Shown here piece after piece: positions 1 through 9,200 of a stretch of 64,000 nt of DNA; the stretch's first letter is position 1; the number at the start of each line of letters is the position of its first letter. The notes beneath the pieces are model-generated. The model was given only the letters and a program-made list of their open reading frames with translations, searched no databases and was not told the origin of the DNA. Position numbers and translations under genes: made by a program. Source of the DNA: Loktanella sp. IMCC34160 (GTDB taxonomy: Bacteria; Pseudomonadota; Alphaproteobacteria; Rhodobacterales; Rhodobacteraceae). The DNA lies in assembly GCF_004145845.1 (NCBI RefSeq), contig NZ_SELP01000004.1, positions 1 to 64,000 of the forward strand, read 5' to 3'.

Positions 1-45
1 AAGAACATCATAAATCTCTCTCTAATCGATCAAATCCTCAAGCAC

Positions 46-122
<77 letters not shown>

Positions 123-148
123 AAGATACCAAACAATAACAAAGCCTT

Positions 149-171
149 AAGCCTCGCATCACGCGGGGCTT
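149..171 (+). terminator. stem-loop downstream of tRNA-fMet
   Basis: A 9-bp stem (149-157 with 163-171, one G-T wobble) with a 5-nt loop is followed by a moderately T-rich tail. It lies 26 bases after the tRNA and probably ends its transcript. The T tract is imperfect, so confidence is moderate. Confidence 0.5.
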
Positions 172-191
172 CTTGTGTTGGATAAACAGCA

Positions 192-213
192 CTGGAAGCA
201 TTGTGGAAGCAAA
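192..213 (+). repeat. GGAAGCA tandem motif resembling an integrase arm site
   Basis: The motif CTGGAAGCATTGTGGAAGCA has the same two GGAAGCA units, 11 bases apart start to start, as the copies at 37499-37522 and 46283-46306 that flank the tRNA-Arg island. Its place 70 bases after a tRNA gene fits a leftover or active recombination arm site of another element at tRNA-fMet. No integrase is visible in the adjoining sequence, so this is inference. Confidence 0.35.
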
Positions 214-289
214 AGCGGCGGGCGGATATTAGATACAGCGTCGTCGCTGCGGCCGAAAACGAGACCACCATCAAGCCAGAACCGCAAAC

Positions 290-946
290 TTATCCATGGG
301 CCCGCGTCTCGTAGGCGGCAATCGCGTCTTCAACGTCTGGGTAGTAGTAGAGCTTGCCCCCGGAAAGCACCGCGCCCGCGTCGCACATCTGTCGGACCTG
401 CGGGATCGAGTGGCTGACGAAGATCGCGCCGGCCTTTTCGGTCCGCGCCCTGAAAAGCTTGCGGCTCTTTTCCACGAAATCCGCGTCCCCCGTCGCCGTG
501 ACCTCGTCAATCAGGTAGGTGTCGAACTGGATGCCCAGGTTGATCCCGAAGCCAAGCCGCCCCCGCATGCCAGACGAATAGGTCCGAACCGGCATGTGAA
601 AGTGGTCCCCCAGTTCAGCGAAATCCTCGACGAACCGGACCAGCGCGTCGGTCTCTACCCCATAGATCCGCGCAACGAACCGCGTGTTCTGTGCCCCGGT
701 CATGTCCGGATGGATCGCCCCCGAGATGCCGACGGGAAAAGAGATCTGGCCGTCGGTCAGGATCTCGCCCGATGTCGGTGCGGTCAGCCCCGCGATCATC
801 CGGATCAGGGTGGACTTTCCGGCACCGTTCCGACCCAACAGGCCGACGCTGACACCGCTGGGGATCGTCAGGTTGATGTTGTCGGCGACGACCTTGCGCC
901 GCCCCCCGTGGCGAAAGACCTTTGTCAGATTGCGCAGGACGATCAC
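290..946 (-). CDS. kpsT: polysaccharide export ABC transporter ATP-binding protein (KpsT/CtrD-like)
   Basis: Short 218-residue ATPase of the ABC-2 polysaccharide exporter type. It should power export of a capsular or exopolysaccharide through the inner membrane with a KpsM-type permease. Walker A is GLLGRNGAGKST near residue 35, the signature region is YSSGMRGRLGF near 122, and the Walker B region LIDEVTATGD follows. The start is GTG, 10 bases after the kpsE-like stop, so the two are cotranscribed. The likely partner permease is at 4952-5755 on the other strand. Family known, substrate not shown. Confidence 0.88.
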   Translation of the reverse strand: MIVLRNLTKVFRHGGRRKVVADNINLTIPSGVSVGLLGRNGAGKSTLIRMIAGLTAPTSGEILTDGQISFPVGISGAIHPDMTGAQNTRFVARIYGVETDALVRFVEDFAELGDHFHMPVRTYSSGMRGRLGFGINLGIQFDTYLIDEVTATGDADFVEKSRKLFRARTEKAGAIFVSHSIPQVRQMCDAGAVLSGGKLYYYPDVEDAIAAYETRAHG

Positions 947-956
947 GCCAATGCCC

Positions 957-2321
957 CTAGCGCCGATCGCGCAGCGAATACCCGACCAGAAGGGAAAACG
1001 CCCAGATCAGAAAGGCAAACAGCGCGACAATCAGGGTTGTCTCGACCACCTGCGGGTGGCTTGGGCTTTCGGGCAGGGTCGGTGCAACATGAGCGGCGAG
1101 ATAGCGGCTCTGTCGCCGGGCCTCTGACACCGAACCATCATAGGTGGCCAGGGCGGCGGTATAGGATTGTTCCGCGAACTGAAGTTCGACCGCAAGCCGT
1201 TCGTATTCCCCGACAACATCCGCGAAAACCTGTTCGCCCGCCCCTTGCGGCGCGGCGGACCCCAGCCCCAGTTTGCCCCGTTCTTCCTCGATCCGGGCTC
1301 GGATGATATCGGCGCGCTGCCGGGCCTGCACCAGTCGGGGATCGTTCTGGTTGGTGCTTTCCGACAGCATGTCGATGTCGATCATCGTCTCTGCCAGCTG
1401 CGTGTTCAGCGAGGAAAGCAACCCCATCTGACTCTGGATCGAGGCGGCCGGATCGACGATCTGGTTTTCGTTGCGGAACCGGGTCAGGGCCTCGCGCGCC
1501 TGTTTCAGACGTTCAACGGACTGGTCCAACTCGTCCCGCGCATAGCGGGTCGCGTCCTCGCGCGCGATGGCCGACAGCCGGTTGATCATCAGGCTGCTTT
1601 CTTCGTAGATCGCAGTTGCGATCGCCTGTGCGTCGCCCGGGGCAAAGGCTCTTGCCTCGACATTGATCAGCCCGGTGCCGCTGTCGGAATGCACATCGAC
1701 CATCCGCTGCCAATAGGCGGTCATATCCTCGATGGTCCCGGGAGGGTGGTAGGCAAAAATAGGGTCGCTGTCTGGCGAGGCCTTGGCCCAAATGTCGGTA
1801 AGCCCGACCCGTGCATCGACCTTGCGCACCATTTCCGAGCTTTGGATGAAGTCATAAAGGATGTCGGTGTCAGAGGAGGACGACCCGGACAGTTGGGCCA
1901 CCCCGCCCAGAAGTTCGAAGGCCGATCCGACCTCCTCTTTCCGGATCGAGAACCCGACCTGAGAGGTGTAGGCGGGCGTCGCCCTTTCGGTCAGATACCA
2001 AGCGGCCAGAACGACGGGGAGGATCACAATCGCAACGAAGGCGACAATGCCGACGGTGTGCCGCCGCTGGAACCGGGCCGTCGGCACCGCTGCAAGTGCC
2101 GGGTCCTGCGCTGCATCGGCCGCGCTTTCGGCGCGCGCGGCCTGTTTCTGCATCGCCTCCTGCTCTTGCTCGATCTCTGTTCGGAACCCTTTCACCCGGC
2201 TCCGCAGTCGCGCAAGCTTCAGCTCTTCCATCTCTTCCTGAAGTGCCACGCGCTCTGCCGCGCGTGGGTCGTTCTGCGCCTTTTCGCCCGGATTGGGTTG
2301 ATCTTCAGCTGTGGATGTCAC
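957..2321 (-). CDS. kpsE: capsule polysaccharide export inner-membrane protein (KpsE/CtrB-like)
   Basis: Membrane-periplasmic co-polymerase (PCP-3) that links the ABC exporter to the outer-membrane exit protein. An N-terminal cytoplasmic coiled-coil-rich part (about 25-75) precedes a membrane helix (about 90-112), a long periplasmic coiled-coil domain, and a C-terminal helix (about 425-448) with a short basic tail. GTG at 2321 is preferred because an AGGA lies about 9 bases upstream; an in-frame TTG at 2339 has no such site. Upstream of kpsT in the same transcript. About 454 residues, somewhat longer than KpsE mainly because of the acidic N-terminal extension. Confidence 0.85.
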   Translation of the reverse strand: MTSTAEDQPNPGEKAQNDPRAAERVALQEEMEELKLARLRSRVKGFRTEIEQEQEAMQKQAARAESAADAAQDPALAAVPTARFQRRHTVGIVAFVAIVILPVVLAAWYLTERATPAYTSQVGFSIRKEEVGSAFELLGGVAQLSGSSSSDTDILYDFIQSSEMVRKVDARVGLTDIWAKASPDSDPIFAYHPPGTIEDMTAYWQRMVDVHSDSGTGLINVEARAFAPGDAQAIATAIYEESSLMINRLSAIAREDATRYARDELDQSVERLKQAREALTRFRNENQIVDPAASIQSQMGLLSSLNTQLAETMIDIDMLSESTNQNDPRLVQARQRADIIRARIEEERGKLGLGSAAPQGAGEQVFADVVGEYERLAVELQFAEQSYTAALATYDGSVSEARRQSRYLAAHVAPTLPESPSHPQVVETTLIVALFAFLIWAFSLLVGYSLRDRR

Positions 2322-2387
2322 GTGCAAATTTCCTGCCAATTGGGCCTAGGGCTTGCGGGGGATAGTAGTGGCGCGGTTTCGCGCTGG

Positions 2388-4772
2388 CTAGCCATCCTTG
2401 CCCCCGAACCCGAGCGCCCGCACAAGGGCATCATCGTGAACCGCGAATTGCTCCAGCCGCCGCAAACTGTCATCCTTTTCAAACCGCGCGGCCAGTTCCG
2501 CCCAACGGCTTGTCTGCCCGGCCTTCGGCCCAGCGTTCTTGAAGTTCTTGCGAAGCCGGACCGGGCTGCCAAGAACCGCACCAAGATCGGCTTCAAGCGG
2601 GCCCAGATCATCGACCATGTAGATGCGGTCGATCTTGTCAACGTTGCGAAGTGCCAGGCGCAAACGTTCATCGGTTGAAAGCCCTTCCATCCGGGCGGAG
2701 GCCCGCATTTTGCGGGTCGCAAGGTAGGTGCAGTAGAAATTGTCGTATTGATCCCGGATGAACCTTTGCCATTCCGGCGTGCCCCCAAAGAAATACTCAT
2801 CCGCAGAAAGCGTCGAAATCAGGCGCATGTTTGTGCGCTCTGGACTTTGCAATTCCTCTGCCGAGCATTTCTGCGCCTCGCGTAGGGAATAGAAATAGAA
2901 GGAGGCGATGCGTTCTTTCGGGTCGCGCAAGACCGTAAAGACAAACCTGTCGTTCGGAAGGCTGTCGACCTCCTCCCAGTCAAGGTGGCCCGCATAGAAC
3001 CTGTAGCCCTCGGGCATTTGCCGCCCGCGATTTGCCTGGGTGTGCAAAGTGATCGGGCTGGATGCCTTTTCCCCGACGATCCGGCGGATCTCTGAAATAA
3101 CCGACATGCCGGCTGTCTTGGGGATATGCAGGAACGCAATCGTCGGGCCATTGGCACCCTTGGCGCGGCGGGGCAGGGGGGCAGAGTTGATCTGCCGCGA
3201 CAGACGTGGCGTGGGTTCCCGTCGCCAGCTTTCCGGCAAGGCCCCGAACCGCGCGGCCATGGCCCGATACTGCGGGGCAAGCGCCTCGTGCAGCAGACTC
3301 TCGATTTCAGACGGAAGTGTTGCATCGCGTCCGCGAAGGTCACTGCGGGTGGGCGGAACCGATTTGCGCGCAATCTCGGCAAAATCGCAGATTTCGTCCA
3401 AGGTGGATTGGCTGAACGTCGGTTCGTGGAACACGTATTTGATGCGGTCCGCCGGAATGGCCCACTCCAGTTCTCGCAGCGTGCGGTCATAGTCGGCGCG
3501 AGGGATGCGGCTCACCTGCCCGGTACCACACATCTGTGTGGCGCGGGCGGCGCAGGCGGCTTCAAACGCATCCGGGCTCAGTCCGTCACCCTCGTTCGCC
3601 ACGTCCATTCGTATCTGGGACCACAGCCGATCCACGGGGTCGCGCAGGATGAACAGGAATTTTGCCGGACCAACCCGATCCATCGTGCGGAAAGTTTCCG
3701 CATCAAGGGTCATGTAGGACGGGGTAATGTCCGTCAGAAGCTTTTCGTCCTGCCTGCCGTGGCTCAGGTATTGCACGTACCGGCGAAAGACCCTTGGGCC
3801 GTCCGCATAGATGCGCAGGTGACGCGCCCAGGTCGCGACCTTTTCCAACTCCCGACCGTCCTGCGCATCGAATGGCGGTGAAAGCCGGGCCACCGTCTCA
3901 CGGATCAGGTCCAGTTGACGGTCGCGGTGGGCCTCCTCCTTGTCGCCATACAGCACGTCGAAATAGTGCAGTTCCTTCAGTTCCGGCACATGACAGTCTG
4001 GATGGTCTTTCAGGTAATCGAACAGCCAGCTTGTCCCGGCCTTCTGAGCCCCGATTCCATAAAGCAGGCTGGTGCCCTTCGGCAGGTAGGTGGTCTTGGG
4101 GCGCCATGCACGCAACGCCAGATCCCGCACCAGTGCCGCGACCCGGCCAGCGTTGCCGGGCGACATCAGGGACAGGTGCCCTTCGTTGGCGACCTCGACC
4201 AACCGGATCTTTCCTGTCCCCCATCCCTCGGCAAACCGGCGGGCGGCGTTGGCGGGCGCAACCTGATCTGCGCGCCCCTGAACGATCAACAGTTTGAAGC
4301 TGCGGGACGCGGGTTCCTCGTTCTGCCAAGCCGACATCGGCGACACAGATGGCCCGGAGCCGTCCGTGATAGCTGCGTTGCGAAACCCGAAGGGGCCGGT
4401 GTCAAGGATCGGGTTGATCAGCGCGGCACCAGACACGCCAGCGGGCGATCGCCGCAAGGTCTCCAACAGGACGACCGCCCCGACAGAGGCCGCCATGAGG
4501 TAAAGACGGGCACCGGATTCGCGTGCTTGCTGCCGGGCCCGGTCCAGCGCGGCAAGTGCTTCGGATATCATGGTGTCCAGCCCCGGCCCCATGACCGTCG
4601 CGGTCAGGACCGCAAGATTTCCGCCGCTTGCGATCGCCTCGGGCAGGGCAGCGGTGTCCGGCTGCGGACCAATCGCGGTGGGGCAATCCAGCCAAAGCAC
4701 GATTGCCCGCAACGCACCCTTGACCGGCGTCGTCACCATCTGCGGAAGGATGTCGGGCTTGGTAGAGGCCAT
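2388..4772 (-). CDS. three-domain fusion: alpha/beta hydrolase-like, sulfotransferase, second sulfotransferase
   Basis: 794 residues with three separable parts. Residues 1-225 look like an alpha/beta hydrolase with a possible triad Ser96 (MAASVGA), Asp169 (GRADQVAP) and His199 (NEGHLS). Residues 235-515 are a sulfotransferase: 5'-phosphosulfate loop GIGAQKAGTSW at 239-249 and 3' loop FILRDPVDRLWSQ from 374. Residues 545-794 are a second one, with FLHIPKTAGMS at 547-557 and FTVLRDPKERIASFY further on, closer to the heparan/chondroitin 2-O type. Known family chemistry is PAPS-dependent sulfation. Its place between export genes suggests it modifies the exported polysaccharide; that role is inferred. 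The first domain could also be a deacylase or only a binding module. Confidence 0.8.
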   Translation of the reverse strand: MASTKPDILPQMVTTPVKGALRAIVLWLDCPTAIGPQPDTAALPEAIASGGNLAVLTATVMGPGLDTMISEALAALDRARQQARESGARLYLMAASVGAVVLLETLRRSPAGVSGAALINPILDTGPFGFRNAAITDGSGPSVSPMSAWQNEEPASRSFKLLIVQGRADQVAPANAARRFAEGWGTGKIRLVEVANEGHLSLMSPGNAGRVAALVRDLALRAWRPKTTYLPKGTSLLYGIGAQKAGTSWLFDYLKDHPDCHVPELKELHYFDVLYGDKEEAHRDRQLDLIRETVARLSPPFDAQDGRELEKVATWARHLRIYADGPRVFRRYVQYLSHGRQDEKLLTDITPSYMTLDAETFRTMDRVGPAKFLFILRDPVDRLWSQIRMDVANEGDGLSPDAFEAACAARATQMCGTGQVSRIPRADYDRTLRELEWAIPADRIKYVFHEPTFSQSTLDEICDFAEIARKSVPPTRSDLRGRDATLPSEIESLLHEALAPQYRAMAARFGALPESWRREPTPRLSRQINSAPLPRRAKGANGPTIAFLHIPKTAGMSVISEIRRIVGEKASSPITLHTQANRGRQMPEGYRFYAGHLDWEEVDSLPNDRFVFTVLRDPKERIASFYFYSLREAQKCSAEELQSPERTNMRLISTLSADEYFFGGTPEWQRFIRDQYDNFYCTYLATRKMRASARMEGLSTDERLRLALRNVDKIDRIYMVDDLGPLEADLGAVLGSPVRLRKNFKNAGPKAGQTSRWAELAARFEKDDSLRRLEQFAVHDDALVRALGFGGKDG

Positions 4773-4951
4773 ATCCTTGTTTCAACTCCGTTTGCAGCGC
4801 TGCAAAGGCTAACTCATCTTGTTGATTGCTGGTGTCACGGGGAATGCAGCGGGTCAAGTTCCCCTGCTTTTGCACATCGGCGGGTTCTTGAGTTGCTGCC
4901 CCATTGGTGAAATGCTGACCCGCAGGATATTAGCAACAGGTTAATCCCCAC
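4773..4951. promoter_or_regulatory. divergent intergenic region of the export cluster
   Basis: The only non-coding space between the minus-strand sulfotransferase-kpsE-kpsT genes and the plus-strand kpsM-like gene. It is more AT-rich than its neighbours and must hold both promoters. No clear operator was recognised. Confidence 0.45.
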
Positions 4952-5755
4952 GTGTCCGATGCCCCACCTCTCAGACCCGTCCACCGCCTGCCGCGGCTTG
5001 CGACCGGCCGGTCCATCGGGGCCCTGATCCTGCGCGAGATGTCATCGACCTACGGACGGCATTGGGGCGGCTACATCTGGGAGATTATCGAACCGGCGGC
5101 AATGATCATGGTATTGGCCCTGATCTTTTCGGCGGGTTTTCGGACCCCCGCGCTTGGCACCAATTTCGCGATCTTCATGGCGACCGGGTTCTTGCCCTTC
5201 TACCTCTACAGCGATGTCGCCAACCGAACCGCCCAATCGCTCAGCTATTCCCGACAATTGCTCAGCTATCCGCGTGTCACCTTTATGGATGCGATCCTTG
5301 CGCGGCTGATCCTGACGCTGCTGACGCGGGCGTTGGTCAGCATGATCATCCTGACCTTCATTTTGTACGTCTATGATACCCGCACGATCCTTGATCTGCC
5401 GCCGATCCTTCTGTCCTTCGCTCTCGCGGCGCTTCTTGGTCTGGGGGTGGGGCTGATGAACGCGGTTCTGATGACGCGGTTCCCGATCTGGCGATCGCTT
5501 TGGGCGGTGATCACCCGTCCGCTGATCTTCCTGTCGAACGTAATCTTCCTGATCGAGCGGTTCCCCGAACCGTTCAGCACTTGGCTGGAATGGAACCCGC
5601 TGGTCCATGTCATGGCGCTCTCGCGCACCGGGTTCTACTACTCTTACCGGCCGGACTATATTTCGCCCGGATACGTCGTGGGGATCGCATTGATCCTTGC
5701 CGTGATCGGGGTCCTGTTCCTGCGCCGCTACTACCGGGACTTTCTGGAGCTTTGA
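4952..5755 (+). CDS. kpsM: polysaccharide export ABC transporter permease (KpsM-like)
   Basis: 267-residue ABC-2 membrane subunit with about six membrane helices. The family feature is the N-terminal stretch LILREMSSTYGR, an amphipathic segment before the first helix, and GGYIWEIIEPAAMIM. Start is GTG at 4952. It should form the inner-membrane channel with the kpsT-like ATPase at 290-946, although that gene is on the opposite strand, which is less usual than kpsMT in tandem. A strong stem-loop follows the stop. Confidence 0.88.
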   Translation: MSDAPPLRPVHRLPRLATGRSIGALILREMSSTYGRHWGGYIWEIIEPAAMIMVLALIFSAGFRTPALGTNFAIFMATGFLPFYLYSDVANRTAQSLSYSRQLLSYPRVTFMDAILARLILTLLTRALVSMIILTFILYVYDTRTILDLPPILLSFALAALLGLGVGLMNAVLMTRFPIWRSLWAVITRPLIFLSNVIFLIERFPEPFSTWLEWNPLVHVMALSRTGFYYSYRPDYISPGYVVGIALILAVIGVLFLRRYYRDFLEL

Positions 5756-5762
5756 AAACGAA

Positions 5763-5784
5763 AAGGCGGCCAAGTGGCCGCCTT
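5763..5784. terminator. bidirectional terminator between kpsM and leuA
   Basis: Perfect 9-bp inverted repeat AAGGCGGCC/GGCCGCCTT around a 4-base loop, with A-rich sequence on the left and T-rich on the right. It sits between two convergent genes and can serve both. Confidence 0.8.
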
Positions 5785-5809
5785 CCGCGTTGTTTGTCGC
5801 TGATCCCGC

Positions 5810-7369
5810 CTAGGCCAGATCGCGATAGCTGATTTCCTTGTGGTCCTCGCCGGTCTTGCCCCGCCGCACCAAAAGCCGGTTCAGCGCATGGATATAGGCC
5901 TTGGCCGAGGCGACGACCGTATCCGTATCCGCGGACTGGCCGGTTGCAATGTTGCCGTCCTCTTCCAGCCGGACCGAAACGGTGGCCTGCGCGTCGGTGC
6001 CTGCGGTCACGGCGTGCACCTGATACAGTTCCAGATGGGCGCTGTTGGGGTGCAGGACGCGGATCGCTTTGAAGGTGGCATCGACAGGCCCGTCGCCATG
6101 CGCGGTGGCCGACACATCCTTGCCGTCGATCTCCATCTCGACGGTGGATTCCGCTGGGCCGCCGGTGCCGCAGACAACCCGCATCGACACGAGCTTCAGC
6201 GCGTCGTTCTCGGCATCCTCACCAACCCGGACCAGCGCGATGATGTCGTCGTCGAACACTTCTTTCTTGCGGTCGGCGAGTTCCTTGAACCGGACAAAGA
6301 TGTCCTTCAACTGGTTGTCGCCCACCTCGAACCCGAGGTGCTGAAGCTTGTCGCGCAGCGCGGCGCGGCCGGAATGCTTGCCCAAGGGCAAAGAGGTGCC
6401 CGACAGGCCGATATCCTCGGGCCGCATAATCTCAAAGTTTTCGCGGTTCTTCAGCATCCCGTCCTGATGGATGCCACTTTCATGCGCAAAGGCATTCTTG
6501 CCGACGATCGCCTTGTTGAACTGCACTGGAAAGCCCGACGCGGTGGCGACCTTGCGGCTGACGTTCATGATTTTGGTGGTGTCGATGCCCGTGTGCCACG
6601 GCATGATGTCGTGGCGTACTTTCAACGCCATCACCACCTCTTCCAATGCGGTGTTGCCCGCCCGTTCGCCAAGGCCGTTGACCGTGCATTCGATCTGCCG
6701 CGCGCCACCGGCCACCGCGGCCAGCGCGTTGGCCGTCGCCATGCCAAGGTCGTTGTGGCAATGGGTGGCGAAAATGATCTCGTCCGCGCCGGGCACGGTG
6801 TCGATCAGCCGCTTGATCAGGTCGGCGCTTTCTGCAGGCGCAGTATAGCCGACGGTATCGGGAATGTTGATCGTGGTCGCACCGGCCTTGATCGCAATCT
6901 CGACCACCCGGCACAGGTAGTCCCATTCGGTCCGCGTGGCATCCATCGGCGACCATTGCACATTGTCGCAAAGATTGCGGGCGTGGGTCACGGTTTCATG
7001 GATCTTCTCGGCCATTTCGTCCTGGGTCAGGTTCGGAATGGCGCGGTGCAGGGGCGAAGTGCCGATAAAGGTGTGGATGCGCGGCGACTTCGCGTAGCGC
7101 ACCGCTTCCCAGCAGCGGTCGATATCCTTCAGGTTAGCACGGGCCAGACCACAGATGGTCGATTGCTTCGACCGCTCCGCGATTTCGGAAACGGCGCGAA
7201 AATCGCCTTCTGAAGCGATGGGAAAGCCCGCTTCGATGATATCCACGCCCATGTCGTCCAGCATCTCGGCGATGTCGAGCTTTTCCTGATGGGTCATGGT
7301 CGCGCCGGGGGATTGTTCCCCATCGCGAAGCGTCGTGTCGAAAATCAACACACGGTTCTTGTCGGTCAT
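5810..7369 (-). CDS. leuA: 2-isopropylmalate synthase
   Basis: First committed enzyme of leucine synthesis: condenses acetyl-CoA with 2-oxoisovalerate. 519 residues, the usual length for the LeuA type 1 family. Seen: FDTTLRDGEQSPG near residue 10 (metal and substrate loop), THCHNDLGMA metal-binding histidines, NGLGERAGN, HESGIHQDG, and a C-terminal regulatory domain (about 390-519) that in the family binds leucine for feedback inhibition. Upstream is a short leucine-rich leader with competing hairpins, so expression is probably attenuated by leucine supply. Confidence 0.97.
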   Translation of the reverse strand: MTDKNRVLIFDTTLRDGEQSPGATMTHQEKLDIAEMLDDMGVDIIEAGFPIASEGDFRAVSEIAERSKQSTICGLARANLKDIDRCWEAVRYAKSPRIHTFIGTSPLHRAIPNLTQDEMAEKIHETVTHARNLCDNVQWSPMDATRTEWDYLCRVVEIAIKAGATTINIPDTVGYTAPAESADLIKRLIDTVPGADEIIFATHCHNDLGMATANALAAVAGGARQIECTVNGLGERAGNTALEEVVMALKVRHDIMPWHTGIDTTKIMNVSRKVATASGFPVQFNKAIVGKNAFAHESGIHQDGMLKNRENFEIMRPEDIGLSGTSLPLGKHSGRAALRDKLQHLGFEVGDNQLKDIFVRFKELADRKKEVFDDDIIALVRVGEDAENDALKLVSMRVVCGTGGPAESTVEMEIDGKDVSATAHGDGPVDATFKAIRVLHPNSAHLELYQVHAVTAGTDAQATVSVRLEEDGNIATGQSADTDTVVASAKAYIHALNRLLVRRGKTGEDHKEISYRDLA

Positions 7370-7407
7370 GTCGGTATTCCTGTTGTTTCTTAGCCTTGGG
7401 TGTAGTC

Positions 7408-7457
7408 CGGCGCGATTGTCCCCTCTGAGCGGTCGCGCCGAATGGCACGCTCAGAGG
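7408..7457 (-). promoter_or_regulatory. alternative hairpins of the leuA attenuation leader
   Basis: On the minus strand the end of the leader gene carries CCTCTGAGCG (7448-7457), perfectly complementary to CGCTCAGAGG (7422-7431). That second arm also lies inside the loop of a perfect 8-bp stem, CGGCGCGA with TCGCGCCG (7433-7440 and 7408-7415). The two structures exclude each other, as in antiterminator/terminator pairs. The downstream hairpin lacks a clear T run, so it may act by blocking translation or by Rho instead of intrinsic termination. Confidence 0.6.
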
Positions 7458-7528
7458 CGGCTAAGAAGCAGCTCCAGCAGACGCAGCCCGTCACGGGCCG
7501 AAGTGGGGATATGGGCGTCCTTGGTCAT
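7451..7528 (-). CDS. leuL: leuA leader peptide
   Basis: 25-codon reading frame, ATG at 7528 and TGA at 7451-7453, ending 81 bases before leuA. Seven of its last eleven residues are leucine (LRLLELLLSRL). Such leucine clusters are the sensing element of leucine attenuators: ribosome stalling under leucine shortage changes the fold of the RNA downstream. The stop codon lies inside one arm of the competing hairpins, in keeping with that mechanism. Confidence 0.78.
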   Translation of the reverse strand: MTKDAHIPTSARDGLRLLELLLSRL

Positions 7529-7575
7529 GGGGCCGGACTATACGACAAGTTTTCCCGAGGAAAAGACCAAAAGTG

Positions 7576-8370
7576 TCAGACGAGGCCGAGTTCCGCGTCC
7601 GTGGCGATCCTGTCGTATTTGTCCTTCGGTGGCATCGGGCGTCCGCGCCAGTCGGGATCAAAGACGAAACTGGACCGGCTGCGGCCTTCGGGCAGGGCCC
7701 CGTTCCCGGCCCCGACCGCATAGTCGTAATACAGTTTCACGATCTCGTCGAAGCTGACCTGCTGCGCTGCGGGATGGGCAAGGCAGGCATCGCGCCAACG
7801 CGCGACACGGTCGTATTCAGGTCCCTTGGGCAGGTCGAACCCCTCGTAATAGTCAAGGAACCAGAACCGCATCATCAGCGAGGTATAGACACATTCGGCA
7901 AGCCCGAACCGGTCGAACAACCATAGGCCATCGGGGTTATGCTGCATCAGCTGATCATTCATCCAGCGATAGCGGGCCAGAAGCGCCTCGCGCTTTTCTT
8001 CCGTCTTTGCGCGGTCGCGGTTCATCACCATCACATAGCCAGCCATGCCAAACGGACCTTCGCCGGTGATGAAGAACCGTTCCACCGCCCGCTCATAGGG
8101 ATCGGACCGGGCAACGGCGGGATCGGGAAACCGTTCTTCGATGTAGCGCAGGATGACAAGGCTTTCCTTCAGGATCTTGCCGTCCTCTGTCTCCAGAATA
8201 GGCAGGGCCGTCGTTCCCCGACTTTTCTGCAAAAGCCAGTCTTCGCGCGGTTTGGTGATGTCGACGACATCGAAATCGACGGCATCGCGCAGGCCCTTGA
8301 GTTCGAGAAGAATTTCAATCCTTTGGGAAAAGGGGCAAACGGGGATGTGGTAGATGATCGGCTTTTGCAT
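7576..8370 (-). CDS. glutathione S-transferase family protein
   Basis: 264 residues from ATG 8370. The N-terminal thioredoxin-fold domain has IPVCPFSQR near residue 10, where Cys or Ser would activate glutathione, and the conserved cis-proline region GTTALPILETEDG with ESLVILRYIEERFP. An all-helical domain follows. This resembles the larger beta/omega-like or chloride-channel-like GSTs. Substrate unknown. It stands alone between the leu leader and a divergent SDR gene. Confidence 0.85.
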   Translation of the reverse strand: MQKPIIYHIPVCPFSQRIEILLELKGLRDAVDFDVVDITKPREDWLLQKSRGTTALPILETEDGKILKESLVILRYIEERFPDPAVARSDPYERAVERFFITGEGPFGMAGYVMVMNRDRAKTEEKREALLARYRWMNDQLMQHNPDGLWLFDRFGLAECVYTSLMMRFWFLDYYEGFDLPKGPEYDRVARWRDACLAHPAAQQVSFDEIVKLYYDYAVGAGNGALPEGRSRSSFVFDPDWRGRPMPPKDKYDRIATDAELGLV

Positions 8371-8444
8371 GGGACAAGTTTGCACTTTCGGTGGCCGGTT
8401 TGCCAAGGCTTGATCTGGGCGCGAAGGCTGCTAGCTCCTCCGCC

Positions 8445-9110
8445 ATGAAACGCGCGCTTGTCATCGGATCAAGCGGCGGCATCGGCGCCGCACTGTGCCA
8501 GCATTTGCGCGGGCAGGGGGCAGAGGTGCTGGGCCTGTCCCGCAGCGAACACGGGCTGGACCTGCGCAACCCACCCTCGATTGACGCGGCGATGGGCACG
8601 CTTTCGGGGGTGTTTGATACAGTCTTCGTGGCGACCGGAGTGCTGACCACCGCAGAGGCAAGCCCGGAAAAATCGCTCTCGGCAATTGATGCTGATCAGA
8701 TGGCACAGGTCTTCGCGGTCAACGCCATCGGTCCGGCGCTTCTTCTCAAGGCCCTTCCGCGCCTGTTGCCCAAGGACCGGCCCTGTCGGGTGGGTGTCCT
8801 GTCGGCGCGGGTCGGGTCCATCGGGGACAACCGGATCGGCGGTTGGCACAGCTACCGGGCGTCTAAGGCGGCGTTGAACCAGATCATCCGCGGCGCCTCC
8901 ATCGAACTGCGGCGCACGCATCGGCAATCGGTCTGCGTCGCACTGCACCCCGGCACAGTCGCCACCCCGTTCACCGCCCACTACGCCGGGCGGCACAAGA
9001 CCGTGACCGCGGACACCGCTGCGGCCAACCTTGTGGCGGTGTTGGACGCACTTTCGCCGGACCAGACCGGGGGGTTCTTTGACTATGCCGGGGCGCCGGT
9101 CGACTGGTAG
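8445..9110 (+). CDS. short-chain dehydrogenase/reductase family protein
   Basis: 221 residues. Cofactor loop near the N-terminus is VIGSSGGIGAALCQHL (a TGxxxGxG variant), and the active-site pair is SYRASKAALN. Short form, similar to C-factor/CsgA-type SDRs, so NAD(P)-dependent reduction of a small carbonyl compound is likely; substrate unknown. The ATG at 8445 is chosen because the domain begins at once after it. The upstream gap to the divergent GST is only 74 bases. Confidence 0.82.
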   Translation: MKRALVIGSSGGIGAALCQHLRGQGAEVLGLSRSEHGLDLRNPPSIDAAMGTLSGVFDTVFVATGVLTTAEASPEKSLSAIDADQMAQVFAVNAIGPALLLKALPRLLPKDRPCRVGVLSARVGSIGDNRIGGWHSYRASKAALNQIIRGASIELRRTHRQSVCVALHPGTVATPFTAHYAGRHKTVTADTAAANLVAVLDALSPDQTGGFFDYAGAPVDW

Positions 9111-9200
9111 CGGAACATCGCCGGTTCCCGGGGCCCTGTCGAATTGTCTTGCTATATCGGTGCCGGTGCCCCATACGCGCCCTGCAACCGTTATTCTATC

